The translations under genes and the position numbers were made by a program. From Chitinophagaceae bacterium (GTDB lineage Bacteria > Bacteroidota > Bacteroidia > Chitinophagales > Chitinophagaceae), in assembly GCA_024103425.1 (NCBI GenBank), contig JAGFIS010000017.1, forward strand, positions 62,001-126,000: 64,000 nucleotides of DNA, read 5' to 3'. Shown here one piece after another: positions 34,387-43,979 of the stretch. Positions within the stretch are counted from its first letter, which is position 1; every line of letters begins with the position of its first letter. Below the pieces are notes generated by a model. It was given only the letters and a program-made list of their open reading frames with translations. It made no database searches and was not told the origin of the DNA.

Positions 34387-34440
34387 TTGAGCGGTAAAGT
34401 GAAGTTGAAATAAAATTTTACCTTAACTGCTCAATCCTTT
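34387..34440 (+). terminator. Possible terminator after the OmpH-like gene
   Basis: TTGAGC (34387-34392) pairs with GCTCAA (34429-34434), and GGTAAA (34393-34398) with TTTACC (34417-34422), leaving an 18-base loop and a one-sided bulge. The sequence TCCTTTT follows. It lies just after the stop codon. Confidence 0.4.
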
Positions 34441-34462
34441 TAAACAACCAGACGATTTCCTT

Positions 34463-35908
34463 ATGAGTGAACATACTACAGGCTTCAAACCTTCTCTCAG
34501 GCTTATAGATGCCACTATGATAGTTGCCGGATCGATGATTGGATCCGGTATTTTTATTGTCAGCACCGATATTCTCCGCCACGTGGGAAGCGCAGGATGG
34601 CTCACCATGGTGTGGGTGATTACCGGTTTTATGACGGTGATTGCTGCCGTTAGTTATGGTGAGATGAGCGGTATGTTTCCTCGTGCGGGCGGGCAATATG
34701 TCTTCCTGCGAGAAGCTTATAACCCCTTAGCGGGCTTTCTCTACGGATGGAGTTCATTTACCGTAATTCAAACGGCCACTATTGCGGCGGTGGGTGTGGC
34801 ATTTGCCAGATTTACGGCCTATCTGGTTCCTGCCTTAGGTGAAGACAGAATTGTGTCTGAAGTGCTGGGATTGAAAATTTCTGCTGCACAATTATTTGCC
34901 ATTGCTTCTATTCTTTTCCTTACCTATACCAATACAAAAGGTATCAAAGGCGGAAAGATTGTTCAGACTACCTTTACTACAGTCAAGCTCTTTTCGTTGT
35001 TCGGACTGATCGTTGCCGGTTTCTTGTTTGCTCAACACAGCTTCTGGGGAGAGAACTGGGAAACAGGTATGAAGGCAATGCAGCTTGAAAAGGATACTGC
35101 AGGCTCGTTTGTTATCGGTGGCAGTTGGCATTCCATTTCTGGTGCGGCGCTGGTAGGGGCAATTGCTGCCGCTATGGTGGGCTCATTATTTTCAAGTGAT
35201 GCCTGGAATAACGTAACCTTCATCGCGGGCGAAATCAAAAATCCAAAGCGCAATATTGGTCTCAGTCTGTTTTTAGGAACATTGACCGTTTGTTCTATTT
35301 ATGTACTGACCAACCTGATGTACATCTATGTACTTCCGTTAAATGATATTGCATATCCTGCAGGAGAAAGGGTAGGTGTGGCAGCCTCTTACAATATTTT
35401 CGGGGATGCCGGAGCAATTGTTATTGCGGTGATGATAATGATTTCAACTTTCGGCTGTAATAATGGCTTAATCATTGCCGGTGCCAGGATTTATTATACC
35501 ATGGCAAACGACGGATTATTCTTCAAGCCTGCCGGCAAGCTGAATAAGTATGCCGTACCCGGATGGGCATTGTGGGCACAAGGTATTGTAGCTTCCATAT
35601 TGTGTCTGACAGGTGGATATAACGACTTGCTGGATATGATTGCATTTGTGGTAGTGTTATTTTATGTGGCGACGATTATTGGCATCTTCGTCCTGCGCCG
35701 TACACGTCCGGATGCAGAGCGGCCATACAAAGCGTGGGGTTATCCCGTTATTCCTGCTATCTACATCATCATGGGGACTGTCTTTTGTGTATTCCTGATC
35801 ACCTTTAAGCCTGCTTATACAGTCTGGGGACTTGGAATCGTATTGACAGGAATTCCGGTGTACTACCTTACGATTGCAGGTAAGCATAAAAAGAAAGCCG
35901 AAAGCTAA
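34463..35908 (+). CDS. APC family amino acid permease
   Basis: A 481-residue inner-membrane transporter with about 12 helices. The first helix contains GSMIGSGIFIVS near residue 26, the substrate-binding unwound region of the APC superfamily. Other features are EMSGMFPRAGGQYVFLREA near 72 and SSDAWNNVTFIAGEIKNPKRNIG near 245, the pattern of LAT-like and amino acid/polyamine carriers. The substrate is unknown. The last codons form the left arm of a terminator hairpin. The isoaspartyl peptidase gene follows after 108 bases, a plausible metabolic neighbour (dipeptide or asparagine use). Confidence 0.92.
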   Translation: MSEHTTGFKPSLRLIDATMIVAGSMIGSGIFIVSTDILRHVGSAGWLTMVWVITGFMTVIAAVSYGEMSGMFPRAGGQYVFLREAYNPLAGFLYGWSSFTVIQTATIAAVGVAFARFTAYLVPALGEDRIVSEVLGLKISAAQLFAIASILFLTYTNTKGIKGGKIVQTTFTTVKLFSLFGLIVAGFLFAQHSFWGENWETGMKAMQLEKDTAGSFVIGGSWHSISGAALVGAIAAAMVGSLFSSDAWNNVTFIAGEIKNPKRNIGLSLFLGTLTVCSIYVLTNLMYIYVLPLNDIAYPAGERVGVAASYNIFGDAGAIVIAVMIMISTFGCNNGLIIAGARIYYTMANDGLFFKPAGKLNKYAVPGWALWAQGIVASILCLTGGYNDLLDMIAFVVVLFYVATIIGIFVLRRTRPDAERPYKAWGYPVIPAIYIIMGTVFCVFLITFKPAYTVWGLGIVLTGIPVYYLTIAGKHKKKAES

Positions 35909-35926
35909 AAGAACGATTCGGCTTTT
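35894..35926 (+). terminator. Terminator overlapping the 3' end of the APC permease gene
   Basis: AAAGCCGAA (35894-35902) pairs with TTCGGCTTT (35917-35925), a 9-bp stem whose left arm lies inside the last codons and whose loop contains the stop codon. A short T-run (CTTTT) ends the right arm. Confidence 0.6.
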
Positions 35927-36016
35927 CCGGGTCCGGTATGAATTGAAAATCTATTCATACTAAATAGCTGTAAATGATGTTACTTTACTTTTTATTCAGA
36001 ATAAAAAAAAGATTTC

Positions 36017-36967
36017 ATGCAAAAGTTTTGTATTGCAATTCATGGTGGTGCAGGTACTATTCTCAAGGAAGATATGACCCCCGAATTAGAGGTTGAATAT
36101 CTAAAAGGATTAGAAGACGCAATGAACGCAGGTTATGCGGTGCTGGAAAGAGGTGGTACTGCGATGAATGCCGTGAAGGCTGCAGTAGTATCTCTTGAAG
36201 ATAATCCATTGTTCAATGCCGGTAAAGGTGCCGTTTTTACAAAGAAGGGAATCAACGAAATGGATGCGGCAGTAATGGATGGTGCAACTCTTGATGCCGG
36301 TGCCGTAGCAGGTGTGCGTAACGTAAGGAACCCGGTGCTTCTGGCAGAACAAATAATGCTGCACAGCGGACATATTTTTCTCACCGGTAAGGGTGCCAAT
36401 GACTTTGCCATCAAGCAAGGCGTGAAGCTCGAGCCGGATGAGTACTTCTTCTCACAATACAGATACGATCAGTGGCGGGCTATTCGCGACAGCGATATGT
36501 ATCAGCTGGATCATAAGAGCGACCGACTGGTGTCTCTACTCAAGGATAAGAAATTCGGTACGGTAGGTGCTGTAGCCTGTGATGATAAAGGCAATATTGC
36601 CGCTGCAACATCTACCGGAGGGATGACTAATAAGAGATATGGCAGGGTAGGGGACAGTCCGATTATCGGCGGCGGTACTTATGCAAACAATAAGACCTGC
36701 GCGGTTAGTTGTACCGGCCATGGAGAAATTTTCATCAAAGCAGTAGCCGCTTATGACGTCAGTGCTTTGATGGAGTATAAAGGACTATCGCTTCAGGAAG
36801 CCTGTGAGGAAGTCGTAAACCATAAGCTCGTTGAAATGGATGGAGAGGGCGGACTGATTGCCGTTGATGCAAAAGGTAATTGCTCACTGGTCTTCAATAG
36901 TGCCGGTATGTATCGTGCTTTCAAGAATAGTGAAGGAGAGGGCGAGGTCGCCATTTATAAGGATTAA
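36017..36967 (+). CDS. iaaA: Isoaspartyl peptidase / L-asparaginase (Ntn hydrolase)
   Basis: A 316-residue plant-type asparaginase precursor. Ntn hydrolases of this family cleave themselves before a Thr that becomes the N-terminal nucleophile; here it is the Thr in KKFGTVGAVACDDKGN near residue 180. AIHGGAGTIL near residue 7 and NPLFNAGKGAVFT near 57 are family marks, and ATSTGGMTNKRYGRVGDSPIIGGGTYA near 196 lines the active site. It hydrolyses isoaspartyl dipeptides and, less well, asparagine. No signal peptide, so cytosolic. Its stop overlaps the stop of the convergent gene by 4 bases. Confidence 0.95.
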   Translation: MQKFCIAIHGGAGTILKEDMTPELEVEYLKGLEDAMNAGYAVLERGGTAMNAVKAAVVSLEDNPLFNAGKGAVFTKKGINEMDAAVMDGATLDAGAVAGVRNVRNPVLLAEQIMLHSGHIFLTGKGANDFAIKQGVKLEPDEYFFSQYRYDQWRAIRDSDMYQLDHKSDRLVSLLKDKKFGTVGAVACDDKGNIAAATSTGGMTNKRYGRVGDSPIIGGGTYANNKTCAVSCTGHGEIFIKAVAAYDVSALMEYKGLSLQEACEEVVNHKLVEMDGEGGLIAVDAKGNCSLVFNSAGMYRAFKNSEGEGEVAIYKD

Positions 36968-37908
36968 TCATAATCCCCTGTCTGCCGTTTTACATAGCTA
37001 TAAATACTCTTCAACCATTTTACCGTTGAAGGTAAATTGTTATACTTCAGGAAATAATAAGGTTGTTCTTCAGGTCCAAACTTTTTGAGGAACGACTGAA
37101 TGGAAGCCACTTCAGATCCTGACAAGTCAAATATCATATCCTGTTCTGAAAACTCCTTAATCAGTTCGTAAAGCAATAAGTGGTTGGCTTCCAGCTTCCG
37201 GCCTTCTTTGAGGGTTGCAGTCATTGTTTTATAAATCCTGCACTCATCCTTCATAAACAATCCGCAAGCCAGTAATTGTCCTTCATTATTCCTAACTTTT
37301 CTTATTAAAAGTTGATTCTTTTTGTTTAGTACAATGCAAAGAGACTTGAAATGGTCAAAAGACCCACCGGGCAACTTGATTCTGCTGCCGTAGGTTTTGT
37401 GGTAGAGATCAACAACTTCTTCAAAGTTATTAGAGGTTACATACTGAAGATTCCCTTTCTGAGCTTTGCGAATATTTTGAACTAAATCTTTTCTGAAACC
37501 TGATTCTATTTCGACCAGTTTTCGGTTTAACGGAAGGATCAGGTTGCATTTCTTCTTTAGTCCGTCAAAACTGCCGTTGTTGTAGTTGAGGTGAATCTCT
37601 GCAAATCGAAAGTGAGAACGGACTGCATCTAGGAAAGTTTCAATTACAGAGGTATCAGAAGCCATCTTTCCGAATATGCCACATTGTTGTGCGAACGGTG
37701 GTTGAGACAGATATCTTACCCTGTATTTGTTTTTATGAGTGAGCGGCATTACGGTTTGGTAATCATTCAGTACCAGCGCATCCCAGTCGGGACTCATAAT
37801 ATCGAGAAAATAGGAATAAGCGTAGATCAGGCAATTGGGAGCATTGCGGATACAGGCATCCCATTTCTTTTTGTCGATGTTTCTATGGGATATGTATTCA
37901 ACTTGCAA
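36964..37908 (-). CDS. FemAB/GNAT-like acyltransferase of unknown substrate (314 aa)
   Basis: A cytosolic protein with two GNAT-like halves. Visible marks are MQVEYISHRNIDKKKWDACIRNAPNCLIYAYSYFLDIMSPDW at the start (broken here: the conserved WD and Y-x-F-L features), LVQNIRKAQKGNLQYV near residue 142 and KTMTATLKEGRKLEANHLLLYELIKEF near 230, where FemAB-like proteins hold their substrate cleft. FDLSGSEVASIQSFLKKFG near 266 closes the fold. FemX proteins add residues to peptidoglycan precursors, but many relatives in Bacteroidota serve other surface pathways. It ends 5 bases from the M1 peptidase gene, which lies upstream on the same strand. Confidence 0.75.
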   Translation of the reverse strand: MQVEYISHRNIDKKKWDACIRNAPNCLIYAYSYFLDIMSPDWDALVLNDYQTVMPLTHKNKYRVRYLSQPPFAQQCGIFGKMASDTSVIETFLDAVRSHFRFAEIHLNYNNGSFDGLKKKCNLILPLNRKLVEIESGFRKDLVQNIRKAQKGNLQYVTSNNFEEVVDLYHKTYGSRIKLPGGSFDHFKSLCIVLNKKNQLLIRKVRNNEGQLLACGLFMKDECRIYKTMTATLKEGRKLEANHLLLYELIKEFSEQDMIFDLSGSEVASIQSFLKKFGPEEQPYYFLKYNNLPSTVKWLKSIYSYVKRQTGDYD

Positions 37909-37912
37909 GGCC

Positions 37913-40636
37913 TTAGTCGTTTTTCTTTTTTGAAAGCAGCGATTTTATAGTTCCGACTCCTTTCGCATCTTTGAGACTGAGTTTTTGAATGTCGATACTG
38001 AAAGACAGCATGGTCGAGAACCGCTTGTTTTTCGGTATGGTAGATTTGATATAATCGCTGTAAACTTTGCTGTACAGGACCGGCATGTAAACATTCAGCA
38101 CGTCTTTGAAGAGTGACAGTTGTAGTCCGGCATCATAGAGGAATTTGCCGTCATCAAACCCTTTCTTCCATCTTTCTCCGTGTGTTCCTATATCCAGGAA
38201 TACTTTGAGTCTCATTTTAAACGGAATCACCTGGAGCGGGTTGATCTTTTTAGGTACATCGGTGCTAAGATTCAGAGCGGCCAGCCAGTCATCGCTTCTG
38301 CCAACTTTATTGGCAAGCAGATCTGTTCTGACTTTAAATCCGCCATCAGCCATCATGATTTGTTGTGAAGACATTCCATTGAACTCACTTCTGCCTATAT
38401 AATAATTAGAGTATGTATAATCTTCGTAGCCGTTCGGTCCTGTCATATTGAAATGATACCGGGAATTCTGGAATCTCTTCTGAATCGTTTTGTTACCCGT
38501 GTAGATAAACTTACCTGCAAATAGACGCGCATCAATTCCGCCGCCGTTTTTGTAATTGAAGAAGTAATCTACATCTGCGGTAAGCTTCAGGAAATCGGTG
38601 GATTGTTCTGCCCTCAACAAAACATTGAACGGATACAACGCTCTTGAATCATTGTAGTTGAACGACAATTGATTGAGGTATCCGGATGTCTTAGGGTATG
38701 ATATAATATCGAGATCATTGATGGTATCTCTCGTAAAGAGCAGGAAAGTTTCATTAAACAAATAGGTCTTCCACTGCAGAGAAGCCGTTGCGGTACTTCT
38801 CGGATTTTTGTTTCTGAAAGTCAGCTTTAGTGATGGTACAATCTTAGTAAAGCCCATGTAATTTTTCTTACCGGTGGAATCAGTAAAGTCGTCTTTGGTG
38901 AACTTTGCTCCACTAAGTGCAATTTCAAAATTTCTGATTTTGCCGTAAGACCTGAAGTTGTAACCGATTCTTGCCAATCCGTTGATTGCACTCGTACCTG
39001 TAGCGTACAGAGGCGCTGCCAGGAAGTTAAATGCAGGTTCGGGAAAAGTATAATTGTGTATCAGGATTCCCGCCATCAACTTATCATATTGATTGTAACC
39101 AATCAGCGGTGACAGGAATAAGTAGTCATATTCATTACTTCCATTGAAGTCGAAAAAGCTTGCAGTCTTTAGTTTCTTCTTTGCAGGAGGAACGACGGGC
39201 CCTTTTTTGTTCAGCAGATCAAATACGCCGGTTAAGTCTTTATCGGTCTGTTTCTGAAATTCAGCTTGAAGGTCTGCCGGGGATGGATGTCTGAACTTCC
39301 ATGTATTGTAATAACTCTTTAACGCCTTCGTAAAAGCTTCATCTCCGATATAACCTTTAAGATAATTTAGCCAGTCAGCTGTCTTCTGATAAATGATGGA
39401 GTAATATGCCTCTTCAGTAAACTCGGCCGAAGAAGTATTGATCGGCAGATCAGTCTTTTCAGAAAAGAGTATCTCTATTGTATGTTGTGAATCTTTTCCG
39501 GCATCCACACTGTACTTCTCTTTTATATATCGATTGGTGAAGTAAGTGTTCAATCCCTCATCCATCCACGGGTAATCACGCTCGTTATTGGCAATAATTC
39601 CATACAGCCAGAAGTGACCTACTTCGTGATTGATTACATCGTCCAACCCCTGTTCATCGTAATTCTGACCGATAGCAGTGATCATTGGATATTCCATTCC
39701 GGTTGTATAGAGGTCTTGCGAAGCCACAAGTTTCGCTACGGGATAGGCATAGGGACCAAGTTGTGCTTCTCGGTCTTTGATGGCGTCTTTCAGAAATTCA
39801 ATACTCTTCTTCCATGGAGCAGGAGCGTCTTTCGGGTAATAGGAATAAAGTTGTATGGTATGTCCGTCTATTGAGGTCATTGTCGCACTGTCTACCCTAA
39901 ACTGTGCAGAAGAAAACCATGCGAAGTCGTGAACGTTTTCTGCCTCGTAAGTGAAGTTATTGCGACCGTTCTCGGTTGTCTTACTCTTCAACACTCCGGT
40001 GGCTGCAACATCGTATCGCTGCGGTACGGATATTTCAACTTTATAATTGCCAAACTCACTGTAGAATTCGCCCTGATCGATATACGGCATGGGATGCCAG
40101 CCCTTTTTATCGTACACTGCAGGTTTAGGGTACCATTGTGTCAGTGCAAAGTAGTCTTCATAATATCCCAGGCGCGATCTTTGAAAAGGAATTTTTTCGT
40201 GGAATGAAGAGGTAATTTTAATGGTCTTTCCGGGTGGTAATGGCGCAGGCAGTAACAGTTTGGCTACATCGATATACAACGGATGATCCTCAAGTGTGGC
40301 TGCAGAGCCATCCACCTCAAAGTTCAGTCTGTTGATGTATCCTTTTTCTTCTTCGTCGGAGAAATAGAAATCTGTTCTCCCGTTCTGAAGCAATTGCTCA
40401 CTGAAAGCAGTTTGGTCGTTTTTGTAAGCATTAGGCCAGAGATGCATCCAGATGTAAGTGAGGGTATCCGGAGAATTGTTAGTGTAATCGATGGTAATAA
40501 ATCCATCAAGGGTTTTCTGATTCGGATTAAGTGAAACGGTTATCTCTACATCAGCTCTTTGCTGGAAGTATGTCTTATTCTGGCCGAAAAGCCAAAAGGG
40601 GAGGGTTACTATAAGCAGTGAGAAGAACGTTTTCAC
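37913..40636 (-). CDS. Secreted M1 family metallopeptidase (907 aa)
   Basis: The frame starts at a GTG at 40636 (MKTFFSLLIVTLPFWLFGQ), required to keep the signal peptide. The N-terminal beta-sandwich (residues about 25-230) is followed by the gluzincin catalytic domain: HEVGHFW near residue 335 gives the HExxH zinc site, and the third ligand is the Glu in DEGLNTYF near 358. The GAMEN-type exopeptidase motif appears as GMEYPM near 312. Residues 480-900 form a long extra region, rich in alternating strands, that could be a membrane-associated beta-domain; this is unusual for plain M1 aminopeptidases but common in Bacteroidota homologues. It acts outside the cytoplasm on peptides. Confidence 0.92.
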   Translation of the reverse strand: MKTFFSLLIVTLPFWLFGQNKTYFQQRADVEITVSLNPNQKTLDGFITIDYTNNSPDTLTYIWMHLWPNAYKNDQTAFSEQLLQNGRTDFYFSDEEEKGYINRLNFEVDGSAATLEDHPLYIDVAKLLLPAPLPPGKTIKITSSFHEKIPFQRSRLGYYEDYFALTQWYPKPAVYDKKGWHPMPYIDQGEFYSEFGNYKVEISVPQRYDVAATGVLKSKTTENGRNNFTYEAENVHDFAWFSSAQFRVDSATMTSIDGHTIQLYSYYPKDAPAPWKKSIEFLKDAIKDREAQLGPYAYPVAKLVASQDLYTTGMEYPMITAIGQNYDEQGLDDVINHEVGHFWLYGIIANNERDYPWMDEGLNTYFTNRYIKEKYSVDAGKDSQHTIEILFSEKTDLPINTSSAEFTEEAYYSIIYQKTADWLNYLKGYIGDEAFTKALKSYYNTWKFRHPSPADLQAEFQKQTDKDLTGVFDLLNKKGPVVPPAKKKLKTASFFDFNGSNEYDYLFLSPLIGYNQYDKLMAGILIHNYTFPEPAFNFLAAPLYATGTSAINGLARIGYNFRSYGKIRNFEIALSGAKFTKDDFTDSTGKKNYMGFTKIVPSLKLTFRNKNPRSTATASLQWKTYLFNETFLLFTRDTINDLDIISYPKTSGYLNQLSFNYNDSRALYPFNVLLRAEQSTDFLKLTADVDYFFNYKNGGGIDARLFAGKFIYTGNKTIQKRFQNSRYHFNMTGPNGYEDYTYSNYYIGRSEFNGMSSQQIMMADGGFKVRTDLLANKVGRSDDWLAALNLSTDVPKKINPLQVIPFKMRLKVFLDIGTHGERWKKGFDDGKFLYDAGLQLSLFKDVLNVYMPVLYSKVYSDYIKSTIPKNKRFSTMLSFSIDIQKLSLKDAKGVGTIKSLLSKKKND

Positions 40637-40650
40637 AAAATACCTTTTAT

Positions 40651-40658
40651 CAAAAATA
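40651..40658 (-). promoter_or_regulatory. Candidate -7 element (TATTTTTG) of the M1 peptidase gene
   Basis: Exact TAnnTTTG on the minus strand, 14 bases before the GTG start, in the 43-base gap after the sugar-transferase gene. No -33 box is evident. Confidence 0.4.
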
Positions 40659-40679
40659 GAGTTTTTTACTTGCGATGCT

Positions 40680-42074
40680 CTACTTTCCTTTTCCCGATAG
40701 GATAATCTTTATGGTATAGAAGAGAATCTTAAAATCAACGGCTAAAGAAATGTTTTCGATATAAATCAGGTCATATTTCATTCGTTCGATCATTTCTTTC
40801 ACGTTTTCAGCATACCCGAACTTGACCATACCCCAGCTCGTAAGACCGGGTTTCACCTTTAGCAAAAGTGAATATTCCGGATTGGTTTGGTTGATGATGT
40901 TGATGAAATACCTGCGCTCGGGTCGTGGGCCAACCAGGCTCATTTCCCCTTTCAGGATGTTCCACAGCTGTGGTAATTCATCCAGCCTCCAGCGCCTCAT
41001 TGTCTTCCCCCACCTTGTAATCCTGTCGTCATTTGTGCTGCTGAGCATAGGCGTTTCTTTCTCTGCATTCACAACCATACTCCTGAACTTATAGATAATA
41101 AAAGGCCGGCCTTTGTATCCAATCCGTTCCTGGGAATAGATGACCGGACCGGGGGATGAAAATTTTGTTCTGATAGCGATATAGAGAATGAACGGACTGA
41201 GAATAACCATTGCCAGTAATGATAAGCCCACATCAGTTAATCTCTTGATATTCTGTTGCCATGATTTCCAAAGACCGGTCTGTAGGTGTACCAGAGGAAC
41301 CCCCATCACGCTGCTGGTCTTCACTTGTCCGCTCAAATAATCCAGATGGTCCGGAAGCATACGTACATTGACTTCCTCAGAGGCTAATAATTGCAGTATT
41401 TTTTCTATCGATTGTCTCTTGTCGAATGGCAATGTAATAATAACGTCGGATATCTTTAATGACTTTACAGACTGTACAAGTTCATTAATTCCTCCCAATA
41501 ATTCTACACCATTACTTTCTGGTTTAGCCTGCTCATTATTAGAGTTGATAAAGCCACGGATGATATATCCAGAATTCTCGGTATTCGTTTTTAATGAATG
41601 AAGAAATTCTTCAGCTTTCACCGGTTCGCCGATAATCAGTGTATTGAAGCCGATTATTTCTTTCTGCAATTGCTTATGAGCAATATTCAGCAGAAAATAT
41701 CTGAAAAGGTAAGTGAGGAAAAACTGAATACCCACGTACAAGAAATATTCGCCATAAAACGACGGAGCATATTCTTTCCTTTTATACAAAAGCCAGATAA
41801 AGAAAACAGTTGTGCAACCGATGAGGACTGCAGTTAACGTGTTAAAGAACTCTTCTACACGAGATTTATAATAAACTTCTTTATAAGATCCTAATAGGTA
41901 AAAAAGTGCTATCCAGCAGATGGGAAGCAAGATAAGTCCCGTGACAAATTTAGCATTGATCTCGAATGAAACATTGCTGAAGTGTCTATGGAAAGCAAAG
42001 AAAATAATCCATGCCAAAAATACAGAGACTAAATCTGCTAGTGCATAGTGATATGGGTAGATACGTCCCTTCAC
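40680..42074 (-). CDS. Polyprenyl-phosphate sugar-1-phosphate transferase (WcaJ/PglC-like)
   Basis: A 464-residue integral inner-membrane initiating transferase. Four to five hydrophobic segments occupy residues about 8-130, a CoA-binding-like Rossmann region follows (LIIGEPVKAEEFLHSL near 150), and the catalytic domain begins near residue 270: SPGPVIYSQERIGYKGRPF, YKFRSMVVNAE near 335, then WRLDELPQLWNILKGEMSLVGPRPE near 370-395. Such enzymes move a sugar phosphate from a nucleotide sugar to undecaprenyl phosphate, the first step of exopolysaccharide or capsule synthesis. The gene lies 6 bases after a Gfo/Idh oxidoreductase gene, but no glycosyltransferase cluster surrounds it, so the rest of the pathway is elsewhere. 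Confidence 0.94.
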   Translation of the reverse strand: MKGRIYPYHYALADLVSVFLAWIIFFAFHRHFSNVSFEINAKFVTGLILLPICWIALFYLLGSYKEVYYKSRVEEFFNTLTAVLIGCTTVFFIWLLYKRKEYAPSFYGEYFLYVGIQFFLTYLFRYFLLNIAHKQLQKEIIGFNTLIIGEPVKAEEFLHSLKTNTENSGYIIRGFINSNNEQAKPESNGVELLGGINELVQSVKSLKISDVIITLPFDKRQSIEKILQLLASEEVNVRMLPDHLDYLSGQVKTSSVMGVPLVHLQTGLWKSWQQNIKRLTDVGLSLLAMVILSPFILYIAIRTKFSSPGPVIYSQERIGYKGRPFIIYKFRSMVVNAEKETPMLSSTNDDRITRWGKTMRRWRLDELPQLWNILKGEMSLVGPRPERRYFINIINQTNPEYSLLLKVKPGLTSWGMVKFGYAENVKEMIERMKYDLIYIENISLAVDFKILFYTIKIILSGKGK

Positions 42075-42080
42075 AACTGG

Positions 42081-43052
42081 TTAGTTAGGCTGATTCTTCT
42101 TGATTTTATCGAGTATTTGGTGCGCTACTTCCATGGCCAGATATCCATCGAGCTCCGATACTCTCGGTGTAAGATCAGAGTGAATCGCTTGTACAAAACT
42201 TCTCAGCTCATCGAGGATCGCGTTTGATTCTTTAACCTCGGGAGCAATTACTGCAATGGTTTTAGCCCCGTGTCCGGTATCAATATCAAATGTAAGTGCA
42301 TTTTTGTCTTTCTCTGTTTTGTACCTGATCACTTCTGTCTTCTTACTCAAAAAATCAATTCCGATATAGGCATCCTTCTGGAAAAAGCGCATCTTTCGCA
42401 TCTTCTTCATGCTGATTCTGGAAGAAGTAAGGTTGGCAACACATCCGTTATCAAACTCAATTCTTACGTTGGCAATATCCGGAGTATCACTCAATACGGT
42501 TACCCCACTTGCCGAAAGATGTTTTACGTTTGATTTCACTATGGATAGGATGATGTCGATATCATGAATCATCAGATCGAGAATCACACTCACATCAGTA
42601 CCCCTGGGGTTGAATTGTGCTAAGCGGTGTACCTCGATAAACATTGGTTGAGAAATATATTCCTTAGTGGCAATGAAGGCCGGATTGAAACGCTCAACGT
42701 GCCCCACCTGAAACTTCACATCTGCTTCCTTAACCAGTTTTACAATCTCCCTGGCTTCATCCATGGTGTGGGCCATCGGTTTCTCCACAAAAACATGTTT
42801 GCTTTTCAGGATAGCCATTTTACAGAGATCAAAGTGGTAGGTGGTAGGAGCCGCTATATCTACGATATCACAAATCTCCATCAGTTCCTCAGCGCTCGGG
42901 AACCGTTTAATACCATATTTTTCCTCTACTTCAGCACTGATTTCATCTGAGGGATCAAAAAATCCTGATATATTAACTTCCTCAATAGATTTCCAGTTGT
43001 TGAGATGGAATTTTCCAAGGTGACCAACACCAAAAACGCCGACTCGAAGCAT
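42081..43052 (-). CDS. Gfo/Idh/MocA family oxidoreductase
   Basis: The start is the ATG at 43052 (MLRVGVFGVGHLGKFHL), two codons inside a GTG-initiated longer frame. The 323-residue protein has the N-terminal Rossmann motif GVFGVGHLG near residue 5, the Gfo/Idh signature VEKPMAHTMDEA near 94, and a C-terminal domain with MIHDIDIILSIV near 170. Members oxidise or reduce sugar rings with NAD(P), often on UDP-sugars; the position directly before a sugar-1-phosphate transferase gene fits nucleotide-sugar modification for surface glycans, but the substrate is not shown. Confidence 0.9.
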   Translation of the reverse strand: MLRVGVFGVGHLGKFHLNNWKSIEEVNISGFFDPSDEISAEVEEKYGIKRFPSAEELMEICDIVDIAAPTTYHFDLCKMAILKSKHVFVEKPMAHTMDEAREIVKLVKEADVKFQVGHVERFNPAFIATKEYISQPMFIEVHRLAQFNPRGTDVSVILDLMIHDIDIILSIVKSNVKHLSASGVTVLSDTPDIANVRIEFDNGCVANLTSSRISMKKMRKMRFFQKDAYIGIDFLSKKTEVIRYKTEKDKNALTFDIDTGHGAKTIAVIAPEVKESNAILDELRSFVQAIHSDLTPRVSELDGYLAMEVAHQILDKIKKNQPN

Positions 43053-43067
43053 AATCACAGTTTGCGG

Positions 43068-43075
43068 CGAAGGTA
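43068..43075 (-). promoter_or_regulatory. Candidate -7 element (TACCTTCG) of the Gfo/Idh - sugar-transferase operon
   Basis: TAnnTTCG on the minus strand, 15 bases before the ATG at 43052; a TTTA 17 bases further upstream is a weak -33 box. Confidence 0.35.
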
Positions 43076-43169
43076 GGAAGCATTCCCGTTGATAAAAAGG
43101 GAATTAAGCAGATATTTTCAACATTATCAGCAGGTAATAGAGAGCATACAGATTCTTGTTGAGATCATC

Positions 43170-43916
43170 TTAAAGGAGTTTTGACTTCTGCAGATAATCT
43201 TTCTGAGGTGCATAGATGAATAAACAACTGCGCTCCTTGATGGTCTTAATTACTGATTCAGAAATCTTTTTTGGCAGGGCTGGGCATCCGAAACTGCGGC
43301 CGAGATATCCCTGACGATCAATAAAGTCTTCGTTCACATAGTCTGAACTATGAATCACGATAGCTCTTTTTCTTGCATTGTTGTTAAAGCCGTACTCAAC
43401 ACCATCCAACCTTAAAGCAAAACCGTGAGAACCGTAATAGGTTTCTCCTGTCAGATAGAAACCGATGCTGCTCATATGGCTTCCGGGTTTGTTGCTAAAC
43501 TGGCGGGCATATATTTTCCCGGAATTGCGGCCGTGAGCAACGAGAGATTTGTAAAGCACTTCGTAGTTGGACATGTCCAAAACGTACAACCTTTCTTCAT
43601 TAGATGGCTTGCTGAAATCTATGATGGTAAGGATGCACTCATTTTGCAGAGATCCTTTTGCCTTAAGTTTTTCATAGCCGTTCACTGCATATTCAAAAAC
43701 AGTTTCAGAAAGATCGCTCAGATCATCGCCGAATAAATTGTAAACATCTCTTGTAGTCAGAACATTTTCTGCTGTTGAATCCTCATCAGCGGCTACAAGT
43801 GAATAGTTGACAATAGTACTTTCAGCCTTCGGGTGGAAAGCAAGTACAGGAAGAGCCATTAAGAATAAAGCGATGGTAGCAAGTTGAGACAGGTTTTTCT
43901 TAGCGATTCCGGACAT
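43170..43916 (-). CDS. L,D-transpeptidase-like secreted protein (YkuD-related catalytic domain)
   Basis: I start the gene at the ATG at 43916 (MSGIAKKNLSQLATIALFLM), which gives a proper signal peptide. A TTG-started longer frame begins at 43982 but lies inside an exact promoter -7 element. The 248-residue product ends in a catalytic domain of the murein L,D-transpeptidase catalytic-domain-like group: HSSDYVNEDF near residue 190 and the cysteine motif SFGCPALP near 212, where Cys is the likely nucleophile. These enzymes cut or link meso-Dap stem peptides or form 3-3 crosslinks. It stands alone between divergent operons. Confidence 0.88.
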   Translation of the reverse strand: MSGIAKKNLSQLATIALFLMALPVLAFHPKAESTIVNYSLVAADEDSTAENVLTTRDVYNLFGDDLSDLSETVFEYAVNGYEKLKAKGSLQNECILTIIDFSKPSNEERLYVLDMSNYEVLYKSLVAHGRNSGKIYARQFSNKPGSHMSSIGFYLTGETYYGSHGFALRLDGVEYGFNNNARKRAIVIHSSDYVNEDFIDRQGYLGRSFGCPALPKKISESVIKTIKERSCLFIYAPQKDYLQKSKLL

Positions 43917-43979
43917 TGGTTTTCTTTTAGGCGTTTTCACAGGTGTTTTTCTTGTGGTCAATAGGTAAGCAACGGCCGA

